In this document: piece after piece, positions 27,389 through 36,278 of the stretch
How positions within the stretch are numbered: position 1 is the stretch's first letter
Layout of the letters: each line of letters opens with the position of its first letter
Assembly: GCA_964639955.1 (NCBI GenBank)
Contig: CAZXGJ010000004.1
Coordinates: forward strand, 51,943-115,942
Origin: IGN2 sp964639955
GTDB lineage: Bacteria > Bacteroidota > Ignavibacteria > Ignavibacteriales > Ignavibacteriaceae
DNA: 64,000 nt
Reading direction: 5' to 3'
The notes under the pieces: model-generated
What the model saw: only the letters and a program-made list of their open reading frames with translations
Databases searched by the model: none
Told to the model about the DNA's origin: nothing
Translations under genes and position numbers: made by a program

Positions 27389-30300
27389 TCATAATTTCAT
27401 TGAAACTGATATTGCATCTTCACCCAGAATATTGCCCACACCTTTAAAAAATGAATCAGATAATTCAATTTTAAAACTATTCAGAGAGAATAATCCAATT
27501 TTGTTTCCATTAGAATGTAACTCAACATAAACGGGTATCTTTCCCTGGTTTGATTCTAGCAAAGGTTTTAATTGCATTAAATCTTCAGTTGAAACTTTTT
27601 CTTTATTGACCAAAAGTCTAACGCTGTTAATAATTTGATTACGTACATATTCCAGAGGCAGCAATTTATTAACGTGCATTTTAACCGCATCACCGCTACT
27701 TTCAAGGCTGCCAACAATAAAGACCGGTTCTTCTTCAATTACAAATTTGCCGTACTCGGCAAAAACTTTTGAGAACATCAAACACTCGCAGGAACCCGAG
27801 AAATCATCGATTGTAAAAAATGCCATTCTGTTTCCTGATTTATCCAGCTTTGTTCTGACCCCGGTAATTACTGCCACCGAGCGAATATTTTCAAGCTCTT
27901 CGAGATTTTCCGTATCGCCTATCTGAAAATTTGTAAACAATTTATACTCGGTTTCGTATTTGCTTAATGGATGACCCGTAACATAGAATCCAACCACCTT
28001 TCGTTCTTTTGACAGCCTCTCTTTTTCGCTCCAGGGTTCCGAAAGTGGTAGAGGAGGTTCTTTAATATTCATTTCGGCAGCTTCACCAAACAAGCTTTCT
28101 TCTGAAACCAGTCTCGAGCTCTGAAATTTGTGCCCGAGATCAATTGCCGTTTCAATAGCTTTAAATAGTGATGCTCTGTTTGAATTTATGCTGTCAAATG
28201 CGCCTGCTGTTACCAGCCCTTCCAGAGCACGTTTATTTACAATGTGCGTATCAACGTGCAAACAAAAATCAAAAATACTCGTAAAGTTTCTGCTAATAGT
28301 GTTCCTGCTCTTAATAATTTCTTCAACTGCACCTTTACCAACATTTTTAATTGCCGAAAGTCCGAATCTTATTTTTCCATTCTCTACGTCGAAATTAACC
28401 GAAGGATTGTTAACATCAGGAGGAAGAACTTCAATCTTAAGCTTTCTGCAATCTTCAAGAAACTTTGTTACTTTATCTGTATTAAGAAATTCATTGGTAA
28501 GGTTTGCAGCAAGGAATTCGGCTGTGTAATAAGTTTTTAAATAAGCTGTTTGATATGCAATATAGCTGTATGCAACGGCATGGCTTTTATTGAAACCATA
28601 GTTTGCAAACTTATCAACCGCTTTAAAGATTTCTTCTGCTACTTTTTTATTAATCTTATTGGCCAAGGCGCCTTTGATAAATTTATCCTTCTGTTCCTTC
28701 ATTGCAAGCAGATCTTTTTTACCCATTGCCCGGCGGAGTATATCAGCTTCAGCTAAACTCATGTTGCCTATTTTGTTGGCAATTTGAATCACCTGTTCCT
28801 GGTAGACAATCACTCCATAAGTTTCTTTTAATATTTCTTCAAGAATTGGATGCAGGTATTCGACTTTCTTACGCTGGAATTTCCTATCGATAAATTCATC
28901 GATAAACTCCATTGGTCCGGGTCTGTAGAGTGCATTCATAGCTGCAAGATCACTTAAGCAGTTTGGCTGCAGTTTTTTCAGATACTCCCGCATCGGTGGA
29001 GATTCAAACTGAAATATGCCGGTTGTCTGACCTCTTGTAAAAAGCTGGTAAACTTTTTTATCATTGAAGGGAATTTTGTTTATGTCTATATCGAGCCCAT
29101 GATTTTTCTTCACCAGTTTTAGGGTATCGCGGATAATTGTTAATGTTCTCAGACCAAGAAAATCCATTTTTAGCAAACCAACATTTTCGATATCTTTCAT
29201 ATTATACTGGGTTACAATTTCATCCTGCGAAACAGCTGTTGCCAGCGGAACATAATCGCTTACTGCGCCGGGTGTAACTACCACACCGGCTGCATGCTTC
29301 GAAGCGTTTCTGTTCATCCCCTCAAGAACACGGGCATGCTTAATTAATTCCTTAATTTCGGGCTCCTGAGAATCTTTAACCCATTTAAGTTCAGGAACAG
29401 AATCGAGAGCCTGATCAATGCTATACACTTTACCAAATTTGGAAGGTATATATTTCGTAATGCTATTGACTGTGGGAATAGGAATTTTAAGCACTCTTGC
29501 AACATCACGCAGTACGGCTTTGGAAGAAAGCCGGTTGAAAGTAATTATCTGGCTTACACTATCCTGCCCGTATTTTGCTTTTACATAATCGATTACTTCG
29601 CTTCGTTTGTCATCTTCAAAATCAACATCAATATCGGGCATCGATCGCCGGGCAGGATTCAGAAATCTTTCGAATAAAAGATTATACTCAAGCGGATTTA
29701 TATTTGTTATACCAAGAGCGTATGCTACCAGGCTTCCGGCAACGCTGCCTCTGCCGGGACCAACCGATATATTTTGTTTCTTTGCTGTGTTTATAAAATC
29801 CTGAACAATTAACAAGTAGCTGGAAAAGCCCATTGTTTTAATTGCATCAAGTTCAAAGTTGAATCTTTCTTCAACCTCTTTTGTAATCTTTAAACCGCAA
29901 TTTTTCAATCCATTAAGGGCAAGCATCTCAAAATAATCATCTGTGTTTTTTGTAGTTGCACCCTCAGGAATAGGAAATTGCGGGAAATGATATTCATTGA
30001 AATCAAGTTTAAGGTCAATTTTAGAATCAATCTCAAGCGTATTTTCTATTGCACCATCAAAATTTTTAAAAAGTTTTACCATAGCATCAGCCGATTTGAA
30101 GTACACCTGGTCTGTACCGTATCTAAGCTGCCTGTAATCAGCACCGTTCTTATCACCTAGTAATAAAAGTATGTTGTGTGCTATTGCATGATCAGGCTCT
30201 ATGTAATGGCAATCGTTGGTGGCAACAAGTTTAATTCCGAGTTCTTTGGAAAGTTTTGGCATGTTCTCCAGAACAGGACGTTCAACCTCCATGTTATGGT

Positions 30301-30850
30301 CTTGTATCTCCAGGTAAAAATCTTCTTCGAAAATATCTTTATAAGTTGCAGCAACTTTCTTTGCTTTGCTGTAATCATTCCTTACCAGATGAGTTGCAAC
30401 TACTCCGCCGGCGCAGGCAGATGTGCAAATAAGTCCTTGCTTGAACTTGCGCAAAAGTTCTATATCTATTCGCGGGCGGTAATAAAATCCTTCGGTATGA
30501 GCCAGAGTAGTAAGAGTTCTGAGGTTTTTATATCCCTCGTAATTTTTTGCAAGGAGAATGAGGTGATTATAATTTTTTTTCTTCTTTCCTTTACCATTCG
30601 ATTCTCCGGATTTTCTTTCAAACCTGCTACCTTCCTCAACAATGTAGGCTTCCATACCGATGATTGGCTTTATTCCTGCTGCGGTAGCTTTTTTGTAAAA
30701 CTCAATTACACCGTACATAACACCATGATCAGTCAAGGCAACTGATTTCATCCCGAATTTTTTGGCAGCCTGAATAAGGCCGTCTACCGTACAGGCGCCA
30801 TCCTGTAAGCTGTAATGACTATGGTTATGAAGATGAATGAATTCTGCCAT
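27389..30850 (-). CDS. dnaE: DNA polymerase III alpha subunit
   Basis: The replicative polymerase (1153 residues). It has an N-terminal PHP domain ('HLHNHSHYSLQDG', residues 6-18, then 'SVALTDHGVMYGV'), and a Pol III palm with catalytic aspartates in 'PDIDVDF' (405-411) and 'LLKMDFLGLRTL'. Fingers include 'GIFQFESPPMREYLK' and 'ALYRPGPMEFIDEFI'. The HhH tandem and a C-terminal OB domain ('RSVAVITGVRTKLDKSGNRM') follow. It is a DnaE1-type protein. The PHP metal ligands look largely kept, but whether it proofreads cannot be told by eye. It is followed by about 90 bases without a gene. Confidence 0.97.
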   Translation of the reverse strand: MAEFIHLHNHSHYSLQDGACTVDGLIQAAKKFGMKSVALTDHGVMYGVIEFYKKATAAGIKPIIGMEAYIVEEGSRFERKSGESNGKGKKKKNYNHLILLAKNYEGYKNLRTLTTLAHTEGFYYRPRIDIELLRKFKQGLICTSACAGGVVATHLVRNDYSKAKKVAATYKDIFEEDFYLEIQDHNMEVERPVLENMPKLSKELGIKLVATNDCHYIEPDHAIAHNILLLLGDKNGADYRQLRYGTDQVYFKSADAMVKLFKNFDGAIENTLEIDSKIDLKLDFNEYHFPQFPIPEGATTKNTDDYFEMLALNGLKNCGLKITKEVEERFNFELDAIKTMGFSSYLLIVQDFINTAKKQNISVGPGRGSVAGSLVAYALGITNINPLEYNLLFERFLNPARRSMPDIDVDFEDDKRSEVIDYVKAKYGQDSVSQIITFNRLSSKAVLRDVARVLKIPIPTVNSITKYIPSKFGKVYSIDQALDSVPELKWVKDSQEPEIKELIKHARVLEGMNRNASKHAAGVVVTPGAVSDYVPLATAVSQDEIVTQYNMKDIENVGLLKMDFLGLRTLTIIRDTLKLVKKNHGLDIDINKIPFNDKKVYQLFTRGQTTGIFQFESPPMREYLKKLQPNCLSDLAAMNALYRPGPMEFIDEFIDRKFQRKKVEYLHPILEEILKETYGVIVYQEQVIQIANKIGNMSLAEADILRRAMGKKDLLAMKEQKDKFIKGALANKINKKVAEEIFKAVDKFANYGFNKSHAVAYSYIAYQTAYLKTYYTAEFLAANLTNEFLNTDKVTKFLEDCRKLKIEVLPPDVNNPSVNFDVENGKIRFGLSAIKNVGKGAVEEIIKSRNTISRNFTSIFDFCLHVDTHIVNKRALEGLVTAGAFDSINSNRASLFKAIETAIDLGHKFQSSRLVSEESLFGEAAEMNIKEPPLPLSEPWSEKERLSKERKVVGFYVTGHPLSKYETEYKLFTNFQIGDTENLEELENIRSVAVITGVRTKLDKSGNRMAFFTIDDFSGSCECLMFSKVFAEYGKFVIEEEPVFIVGSLESSGDAVKMHVNKLLPLEYVRNQIINSVRLLVNKEKVSTEDLMQLKPLLESNQGKIPVYVELHSNGNKIGLFSLNSFKIELSDSFFKGVGNILGEDAISVSMKL

Positions 30851-30916
30851 TAATTGTTAAGTGATTAAAAAGAATGAAAAATTTGTTCAGACGATTTTAT
30901 TGAAACAGCCAAAACC

Positions 30917-30946
30917 CGGCAGATTGAAATGAAAAATTCTCTGCCG
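30917..30946 (-). terminator. Hairpin downstream of dut, probable weak terminator
   Basis: A CGGCAGA / TCTGCCG perfect 7-bp inverted repeat with a 16-base AT-rich loop lies 51 bases past the dut stop. The tract after it on the minus strand is GGGTTTTGG, a poor T run. Confidence 0.4.
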
Positions 30947-30996
30947 AATAATAATCAATCAATTTTAAAAAATGAAGAAAGGCAATGTTAAATTTT

Positions 30997-31452
30997 TCAT
31001 CTGCCCGTGTGACCAAATCCTCCAGAGCCCCTGTCGGTGTTATTCAACCTGTTGGTTTCAATAATTCTTGCTTTGAATACTTTTGAAATAACCAGTTGAG
31101 CAATTCGCTCTGCCGGTTTAAGCACAAAATTTTCTTTGCCTGCATTTAAAAGGATAATTTTCACCTCGCCCCTGTAGTCCGAGTCAATTGTTCCCGGTGA
31201 GTTCAGGATCGTTATGCCGTAATTTGCAGCAAGCCCGCTCCTTGGTCTAACCTGCATTTCATATCCTTCGGGAATTTCTACTGAAAAATTCGTGGGAATC
31301 ATTTCGATTGAACCCGATGTAATAACGAGATCATCTTTTATTGCTGCATGAACATCCATTCCTGAGCTTCCTTCAGTTGCATAAGCCGGCAGTGGAATGT
31401 GTGCAAATTCTTTTTTTATTCTCCTGAATTTTATTTCAACTATTTGTTCCAG
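30997..31452 (-). CDS. dut: dUTP diphosphatase, non-standard start codon
   Basis: Hydrolyses dUTP to dUMP and PPi. The five trimeric dUTPase motifs are visible: 'EGSSGMDVHA', 'RPRSGLAANYGI', 'GTIDSDYRGEVKIIL', 'ERIAQLVISKV' and 'RGSGGFGHTGR'. The first ATG (31359) lies inside motif 1, so it cannot be the real start. The frame is open upstream as 'VEIKFRRIKKEFAHIPLP', typical dUTPase sequence, right back to the stop codon of the flippase gene at 31456. No ATG, GTG or TTG occurs in that stretch. The best start is CTG at 31452 (or the ATT just before it), a few bases after a GGAAG sequence. This gives 151 residues, the usual length. Confidence 0.85.
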   Translation of the reverse strand: MEQIVEIKFRRIKKEFAHIPLPAYATEGSSGMDVHAAIKDDLVITSGSIEMIPTNFSVEIPEGYEMQVRPRSGLAANYGITILNSPGTIDSDYRGEVKIILLNAGKENFVLKPAERIAQLVISKVFKARIIETNRLNNTDRGSGGFGHTGR

Positions 31453-31455
31453 AAT

Positions 31456-32919
31456 TTACTTCCTTCGGCTCTCTGCCAGTTTTTTTCTTATTAAACTTAT
31501 TTCACTCCTGTTTGCTGCAACAAAATATATAAACAACGAATAACCAATCAGAATTAATATTTTATAATGTAAATAAAGATTACCTGAAAGGTGCAAATAA
31601 TAAAATAAAGTACCTGCCAACGCCACACCAATAAAAATTTTGCCTATCCTGCTAAGCTCATATTTTATTTTATAAAACTTTTGCGTTACAAAATAATAGC
31701 CGATTGCCATAATAATGTAGCTCGCAAGTGTTGCCAGTGCAGCACCTGTAATATTTATAACCGGAATCAAAGTAAAATTTAAGACAACATTAATCAAAGC
31801 CCCGGTACCGGAAATTACCGGAACATAGATGCTTTTTTCTTCAATATAGATTCCTGCTGAAAAAATAATGTACATACCGTTTACCAGGTAAGCAAGTAAG
31901 ATAATCGGTACAATCTGCAAGCCAGACCAATAGTTGGATCCTATAAGCGAATAACCAGCAATATGGATGCGTGCAATGTCATCAATAAATAATGAAAGCA
32001 CAATAAGGATAGAAGACCCGATAAGCATAAAGTAAGAAAGAACTTTTGAAAACATTTCCTTTGCGTTTGGTTCCTTTGCATTTTGCAGAAAGAAAGGTTG
32101 CCAGGCATATTGAAACATATTTACAAAAAGCATCATAAAAATTCCCAGCTTGTAGTTAGCTTTATAAATACCTACCGTTTTAAGGTCGGTTAATTTTTCA
32201 AGTATCGGAACATCGATTACCTGTACGACCATAACAGCCAAACCGCCGGGCAGATAGGGCAAACCAAACTTTAGCATACGTTTTAAGAGCTGAAAATGAA
32301 ATTGGAATTTTAAATACTTTAAAATTGTAGGCAGAAGCAGTATAAGTGAAACCAGGGAAGCAGCGAGGTTGCTAATCAGAACGGATTCTATTCCCCATCC
32401 AAGCACAATTATAAAATAAATATTGAGGATGAGGTTAACAGTTATATTAATAATTTTAATTGCCGTAAATTTTTTCGCCTGCCGGTTCAGACGCAGCTTC
32501 AAAAAGGGTATTACTCCGTTAGCATCAAAGAAAATAAGAATTGCAGCAAGGTAAATAAGGTAGATATGATCTTCAGGAATTCTTAATGCCCGGCCAAGTG
32601 AATCAGCATTAACAGCAATCAACCCGCTTAAGATTATTGATGTAAAAAAAACTGAGCCGAATGGAGTTGAAAAATTATCCTTTTCATCGCCAATATCCCG
32701 GAATGCTGCAAACTTTAAGAAAGCTGCATCCAATCCGTATATATAAAAGATCATAAGAATGCCGATGTATGCATATATTAACTGAATAATTCCATATTCT
32801 GAAGGAGGGAAAACATTTGTGTAAAACGGAACTAATATGAAGTTTAAAAACCTGCCAACCATGGTGCTTACACCGTAGATAGCCGTGTCTTTTGTTAGTC
32901 CTTTTAATTTATCGAACAT
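31456..32919 (-). CDS. Polysaccharide flippase (Wzx / MATE-type)
   Basis: A 487-residue polytopic membrane protein (about 12-14 helices) of the MOP superfamily, similar to O-antigen and polysaccharide translocases. It starts 'MFDKLKGLTKDTAIYGVSTM', a typical Wzx N-terminus. It is placed well away from the main polysaccharide block (36279-50571), between dut and nadC, so it may serve another lipid-linked sugar. An in-frame TTG lies one codon before the ATG at 32919. Its stop codon directly abuts the predicted dut start. Confidence 0.87.
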   Translation of the reverse strand: MFDKLKGLTKDTAIYGVSTMVGRFLNFILVPFYTNVFPPSEYGIIQLIYAYIGILMIFYIYGLDAAFLKFAAFRDIGDEKDNFSTPFGSVFFTSIILSGLIAVNADSLGRALRIPEDHIYLIYLAAILIFFDANGVIPFLKLRLNRQAKKFTAIKIINITVNLILNIYFIIVLGWGIESVLISNLAASLVSLILLLPTILKYLKFQFHFQLLKRMLKFGLPYLPGGLAVMVVQVIDVPILEKLTDLKTVGIYKANYKLGIFMMLFVNMFQYAWQPFFLQNAKEPNAKEMFSKVLSYFMLIGSSILIVLSLFIDDIARIHIAGYSLIGSNYWSGLQIVPIILLAYLVNGMYIIFSAGIYIEEKSIYVPVISGTGALINVVLNFTLIPVINITGAALATLASYIIMAIGYYFVTQKFYKIKYELSRIGKIFIGVALAGTLFYYLHLSGNLYLHYKILILIGYSLFIYFVAANRSEISLIRKKLAESRRK

Positions 32920-32932
32920 CAAGTTAGTATTT

Positions 32933-33775
32933 TCAGATTACTTTTACTTCGAGTGAAATATCCAATGCTTTAACACTATGAGTTAAGGCGCCTACAGAAA
33001 TATAATCAACTCCAGTTTCAGCAACACCGGCTATGTTATCAAGATTAATATTACCCGAAGCTTCGACTTTACATTTTTTATTTATTAACTCCACGGTGTC
33101 TTTCATCATTGCTAAATTAAAATTATCAAGCATAATTATATCAACATTACAGTTAAGCGCTTCTTTAACTTCCTCAATATTTTTTGTTTCGACTTCAATT
33201 TTAAATAATGATTTCTTTTTCAGATTTTGCTGCCTGCATAGCTCCACAGCCCTGGTTACTGAACCCGCAACTTCGATGTGGTTATCCTTAATCAGAAAAA
33301 GATCGAACAGCCCTATACGATGGTTTTTTCCGCCACCTAACTTAACTGCTTCTTTATCAAGCAGCCGTAAACCCGGAACAGTTTTCCGTGTATCAAGTAT
33401 TGCAGCATTTGTATGCTTTACCTTTTGAACAAATTGATTTGTTAAGGTTGCAATACCGCTCAACCTTTGAACAAAATTCAAAGCGGTTCTTTCAGCAGTT
33501 AAAATTGATCCGGCACTTCCTTCAACTTCAGCGGCGATGTCTCCCGGCTTTACCGGAGCTCCATCTGCAAGGATAACTTTGAAAAAAATCTTTTTATCTA
33601 AAGTATGGAAAACTTTTTCTGCCACCGAAAGCCCGGCAATAATTCCTTCATTCTTTACCAGAAAATATCCTTTTGCTTTTTTCCCGGCGGGAATTACTGC
33701 CTGTGTTGTAATATCTCCTGTAGCGATATCTTCATCAAGTGCTGCTTTAATTATAGCAGGGAGTTTATCTTTCAA
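32933..33775 (-). CDS. nadC: Nicotinate-nucleotide pyrophosphorylase (carboxylating)
   Basis: Converts quinolinate and PRPP to nicotinate mononucleotide in de novo NAD synthesis. The 280 residues hold 'EDIATGDITTQAVIP', 'DTRKTVPGLRLLDKEAV', 'GGGKNHRIGLFDLFLIKDNH' and 'IMLDNFN', the conserved phosphoribosyl and quinolinate-binding segments. It starts with TTG at 33775, directly after the thioesterase stop (TGATTG), with AGGA six bases before. nadA and nadB are not in the window. Confidence 0.95.
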   Translation of the reverse strand: MKDKLPAIIKAALDEDIATGDITTQAVIPAGKKAKGYFLVKNEGIIAGLSVAEKVFHTLDKKIFFKVILADGAPVKPGDIAAEVEGSAGSILTAERTALNFVQRLSGIATLTNQFVQKVKHTNAAILDTRKTVPGLRLLDKEAVKLGGGKNHRIGLFDLFLIKDNHIEVAGSVTRAVELCRQQNLKKKSLFKIEVETKNIEEVKEALNCNVDIIMLDNFNLAMMKDTVELINKKCKVEASGNINLDNIAGVAETGVDYISVGALTHSVKALDISLEVKVI

Positions 33776-34192
33776 TCAATCCTCATCGAAATAAGCTTTA
33801 AGTGCGTTAATAAAAAAGGCAGGTGCCCGTGTTAATTTTTTTGTATCCTTTTTGATGAAGGCAAGCTCAATGTATCCTTCTGCAATTAAAATGTCTCTGT
33901 CTTTACTCCATATAGTATGATCGATGTGCACTTTAGCAAGGGGGAATTTTTCAACACGCGTTTGAATTTCCAGCAGTTCATCATAGAATGCCGGATTTTT
34001 AAAACGAACAAATGCCTCATGCACCGGCATCTGGTAACCACTGTCTTCAATAGATTTATAGGTTAACCCATGATCGCGCATCATTTCTGCTCTGCCAACT
34101 TCAAAATATTCGAGATATCTGCCATAATAAGCATATTGCATCTGGTCAGTTTCAGCATAGCGAACGCGAATAAGGGTTTTATGTTGCAGCAT
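33776..34192 (-). CDS. Acyl-CoA thioesterase, 4HBT/YbgC family
   Basis: A 138-residue hot-dog-fold thioesterase. The family signature with catalytic Asp is 'RYAETDQMQYAYYGRYLEYF' near residues 9-28, followed by 'EVGRAEMMRDHG'. YbgC relatives hydrolyse acyl-CoAs and in Proteobacteria sit in the Tol-Pal operon; no tol genes are present here. It is coupled directly to nadC without a gap. Confidence 0.9.
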   Translation of the reverse strand: MLQHKTLIRVRYAETDQMQYAYYGRYLEYFEVGRAEMMRDHGLTYKSIEDSGYQMPVHEAFVRFKNPAFYDELLEIQTRVEKFPLAKVHIDHTIWSKDRDILIAEGYIELAFIKKDTKKLTRAPAFFINALKAYFDED

Positions 34193-34316
34193 AAGAAAAT
34201 TTTATAAACAGATTAAAACAAAAATAAAAAATCCCTTAAGAACCGGCGACTATTAAAAGCTGCGAATAGAAGCACGGGTTATTCATTGACGATAAGAAAC
34301 TCTTGCTCAATTTATT

Positions 34317-35294
34317 TCATTTAGCGTATACCGCAAAAACGAAATCACTTTTATGCCCGGCTTTCAGATAATCATCCTCAATGCTGAATAAACGTTCCAG
34401 GATGCTGGAAGTTTTTTCATTTTCCTTTATAAAATTGTGCGAAATATCTTTTAGAACAAGCTGCAATAAGTTTCCGCCGTATGGTTTTTCTTCAAGTATA
34501 TTAAATCGTTTCCTTACTTCAGGTAAAATATTTTCTGAATTTACAGCTTCCGATGGATCAGAAATAAACATTCTGAGCAAACCCGGTTTGTAAATCCTGG
34601 ATTTTATTTTATCCGACTGCCAGCGTTTCCTCATTTCGGAAGGTATAGTCCGTAAAATTTCGTTTGCAGTTTTTATCTGTTCCCCGGGGAACTGAAACCT
34701 GTGTGGTCCGACATACTCGTTTATAACAAGCAGTCCGCCTGGATTCAGACTGTCACGAATTTTTTCAAGCAGTCTATCCTGGTTCTTAATGTGATGAAGA
34801 AATGAATCAAAAACTATCACATCATATTTGTTGATTCCATAGTCAAATCCCACCGCATCCGAAACGAAATAATTAATGTTTTTATACCCGGTTTCAGATA
34901 AAATCCTTTTAGCAATTTCAATTCTATCAGGCGATACATCGAAAGCTTCAATAGAAAAAAAACAATTAAATACCGCAAACTTCAACTCCTTATTTCCGGT
35001 GCCGCAGCCCGGTGAAAGCATCTTTAAATTGAATTTCCCGCCAAGATACTTTTTTACTACGTACTCAGCATAGTTAGTATTTGAATTTCCAGAAATTAAA
35101 AAATTCCACCGCTTTTGAACAGCGGGAATGCTCCACCAATAAGCTTGCCTTTCTGTAAGAGCCGTATTCCAGGCTCTGGTCGTTCTGGATTTAGTTAAAG
35201 GAGAAAAAATTCTGGATAAAATTTTACTTTGGCCGGAAATTTTAAACTTATAATAAATATCAATCAGATCGCCGGCTGAAATGATTGTTTTCAC
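34317..35294 (-). CDS. Class I SAM-dependent methyltransferase
   Basis: A 325-residue protein with a central Rossmann methyltransferase domain. Motif I is 'MLSPGCGTGNKELKFAVFN', followed by 'IEAFDVSPDRIEIAKRIL' (acidic residue binding the ribose) and 'YDVIVFDSFLHHIKNQDRLL', then 'SLNPGGLLVINEYVG'. N- and C-terminal extensions of about 90 residues each are not recognisable. It lies alone between the thioesterase and accA with short gaps. The substrate is unknown. Confidence 0.82.
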   Translation of the reverse strand: MKTIISAGDLIDIYYKFKISGQSKILSRIFSPLTKSRTTRAWNTALTERQAYWWSIPAVQKRWNFLISGNSNTNYAEYVVKKYLGGKFNLKMLSPGCGTGNKELKFAVFNCFFSIEAFDVSPDRIEIAKRILSETGYKNINYFVSDAVGFDYGINKYDVIVFDSFLHHIKNQDRLLEKIRDSLNPGGLLVINEYVGPHRFQFPGEQIKTANEILRTIPSEMRKRWQSDKIKSRIYKPGLLRMFISDPSEAVNSENILPEVRKRFNILEEKPYGGNLLQLVLKDISHNFIKENEKTSSILERLFSIEDDYLKAGHKSDFVFAVYAK

Positions 35295-35322
35295 TTAATC
35301 GCTTTATTCAGATGTAAAAGAC

Positions 35323-36273
35323 TTATTCAACGTAAGGGCCCATTTTACCAAACTTTTCAATGCGATTACTGATCAGCTTATCCGGCTTTATTTTTACAAG
35401 CTGATTAAGCTCTTCTAAGATAGCTTTCTTCAATAATTCAGCAGCCTTTTTATGATCTTTGTGAGCACCGCCAATAGGTTCAGGAATGATTCTGTCTATA
35501 ATACCCTGTTCAAGTAAATCGGGGGCTGTTAATTTTAGTGCCTCAGCAGCCTGTTCTTTATAATCCCAGCTTCGCCACAATATGCTTGAGCAGGATTCAG
35601 GACTGATGACAGAGTACCAGCAGTTTTCAAGCATAAGAATCCTATCGCCTACTCCAATTCCAAGGGCGCCTCCGCTTGCACCTTCACCAATAATGCAAAC
35701 GATAATTGGAACGCGCAGTCTGCTCATCTCAAAAAGATTGCGGGCAATAGCTTCTGCCTGTCCTCTTTCTTCAGCTTCCAGCCCGGGGTATGCGCCGGGA
35801 GTATCGAGCATTGTAATTACAGGCTTAGAAAATTTTTCTGCGAGCTTCATCAATCTTAATGCCTTCCTGTAACCTTCCGGGTTAGCCATTCCAAAATTTC
35901 TGTAAAGATTTGTCTTTGTATCTCTTCCTTTCTGCTGACCGATAATCATAACTTTATAATTATCAAGGTATGCAAATCCGCCAACAATTGCCTTATCATC
36001 CCTGAATTGCCTGTCTCCGTGAAGCTCAACAAAGTTTGAGCACATATTATTAATATAATCCAGAGTAAAAGGTCTATCGGGATGGCGTGCAAGCTGAACC
36101 CGCTGCCACCGACTGAGGTCTTTGTAAAGCTCTTCTTTTAATTGTGCAACTTTGTTTTCTATCCTTATTATTTCTTTATCAATGCCAAGTGTGCCGGCAG
36201 ATTTTTTCATTTCCTCAAGCTTTTCCTCAAGCTCGAAGATCGGTTTTTCAAAATCTAAAACTGTTTTGCCCAT
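35323..36273 (-). CDS. accA: Acetyl-CoA carboxylase carboxyltransferase subunit alpha
   Basis: Half of the carboxyltransferase that makes malonyl-CoA with AccD. The 316 residues contain the N-terminal helical part ('LDFEKPIFELEEKLEEMK') and the crotonase-like core: 'GQQKGRDTKTNLYRNFGM', 'ITMLDTPGAYPGLEAEERGQ', 'GEGASGGALGIGVGDRILML', 'VISPESCSSILWR'. The start follows five bases after the upstream glycosyltransferase fusion gene. accD is not in the window. Confidence 0.97.
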   Translation of the reverse strand: MGKTVLDFEKPIFELEEKLEEMKKSAGTLGIDKEIIRIENKVAQLKEELYKDLSRWQRVQLARHPDRPFTLDYINNMCSNFVELHGDRQFRDDKAIVGGFAYLDNYKVMIIGQQKGRDTKTNLYRNFGMANPEGYRKALRLMKLAEKFSKPVITMLDTPGAYPGLEAEERGQAEAIARNLFEMSRLRVPIIVCIIGEGASGGALGIGVGDRILMLENCWYSVISPESCSSILWRSWDYKEQAAEALKLTAPDLLEQGIIDRIIPEPIGGAHKDHKKAAELLKKAILEELNQLVKIKPDKLISNRIEKFGKMGPYVE

Positions 36274-36278
36274 AAATT

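Noticed and set aside
34193..34316. tRNA or small RNA in the gap next to the methyltransferase gene
   Set aside because: No cloverleaf arms or terminator found; short AT-rich spacer only.
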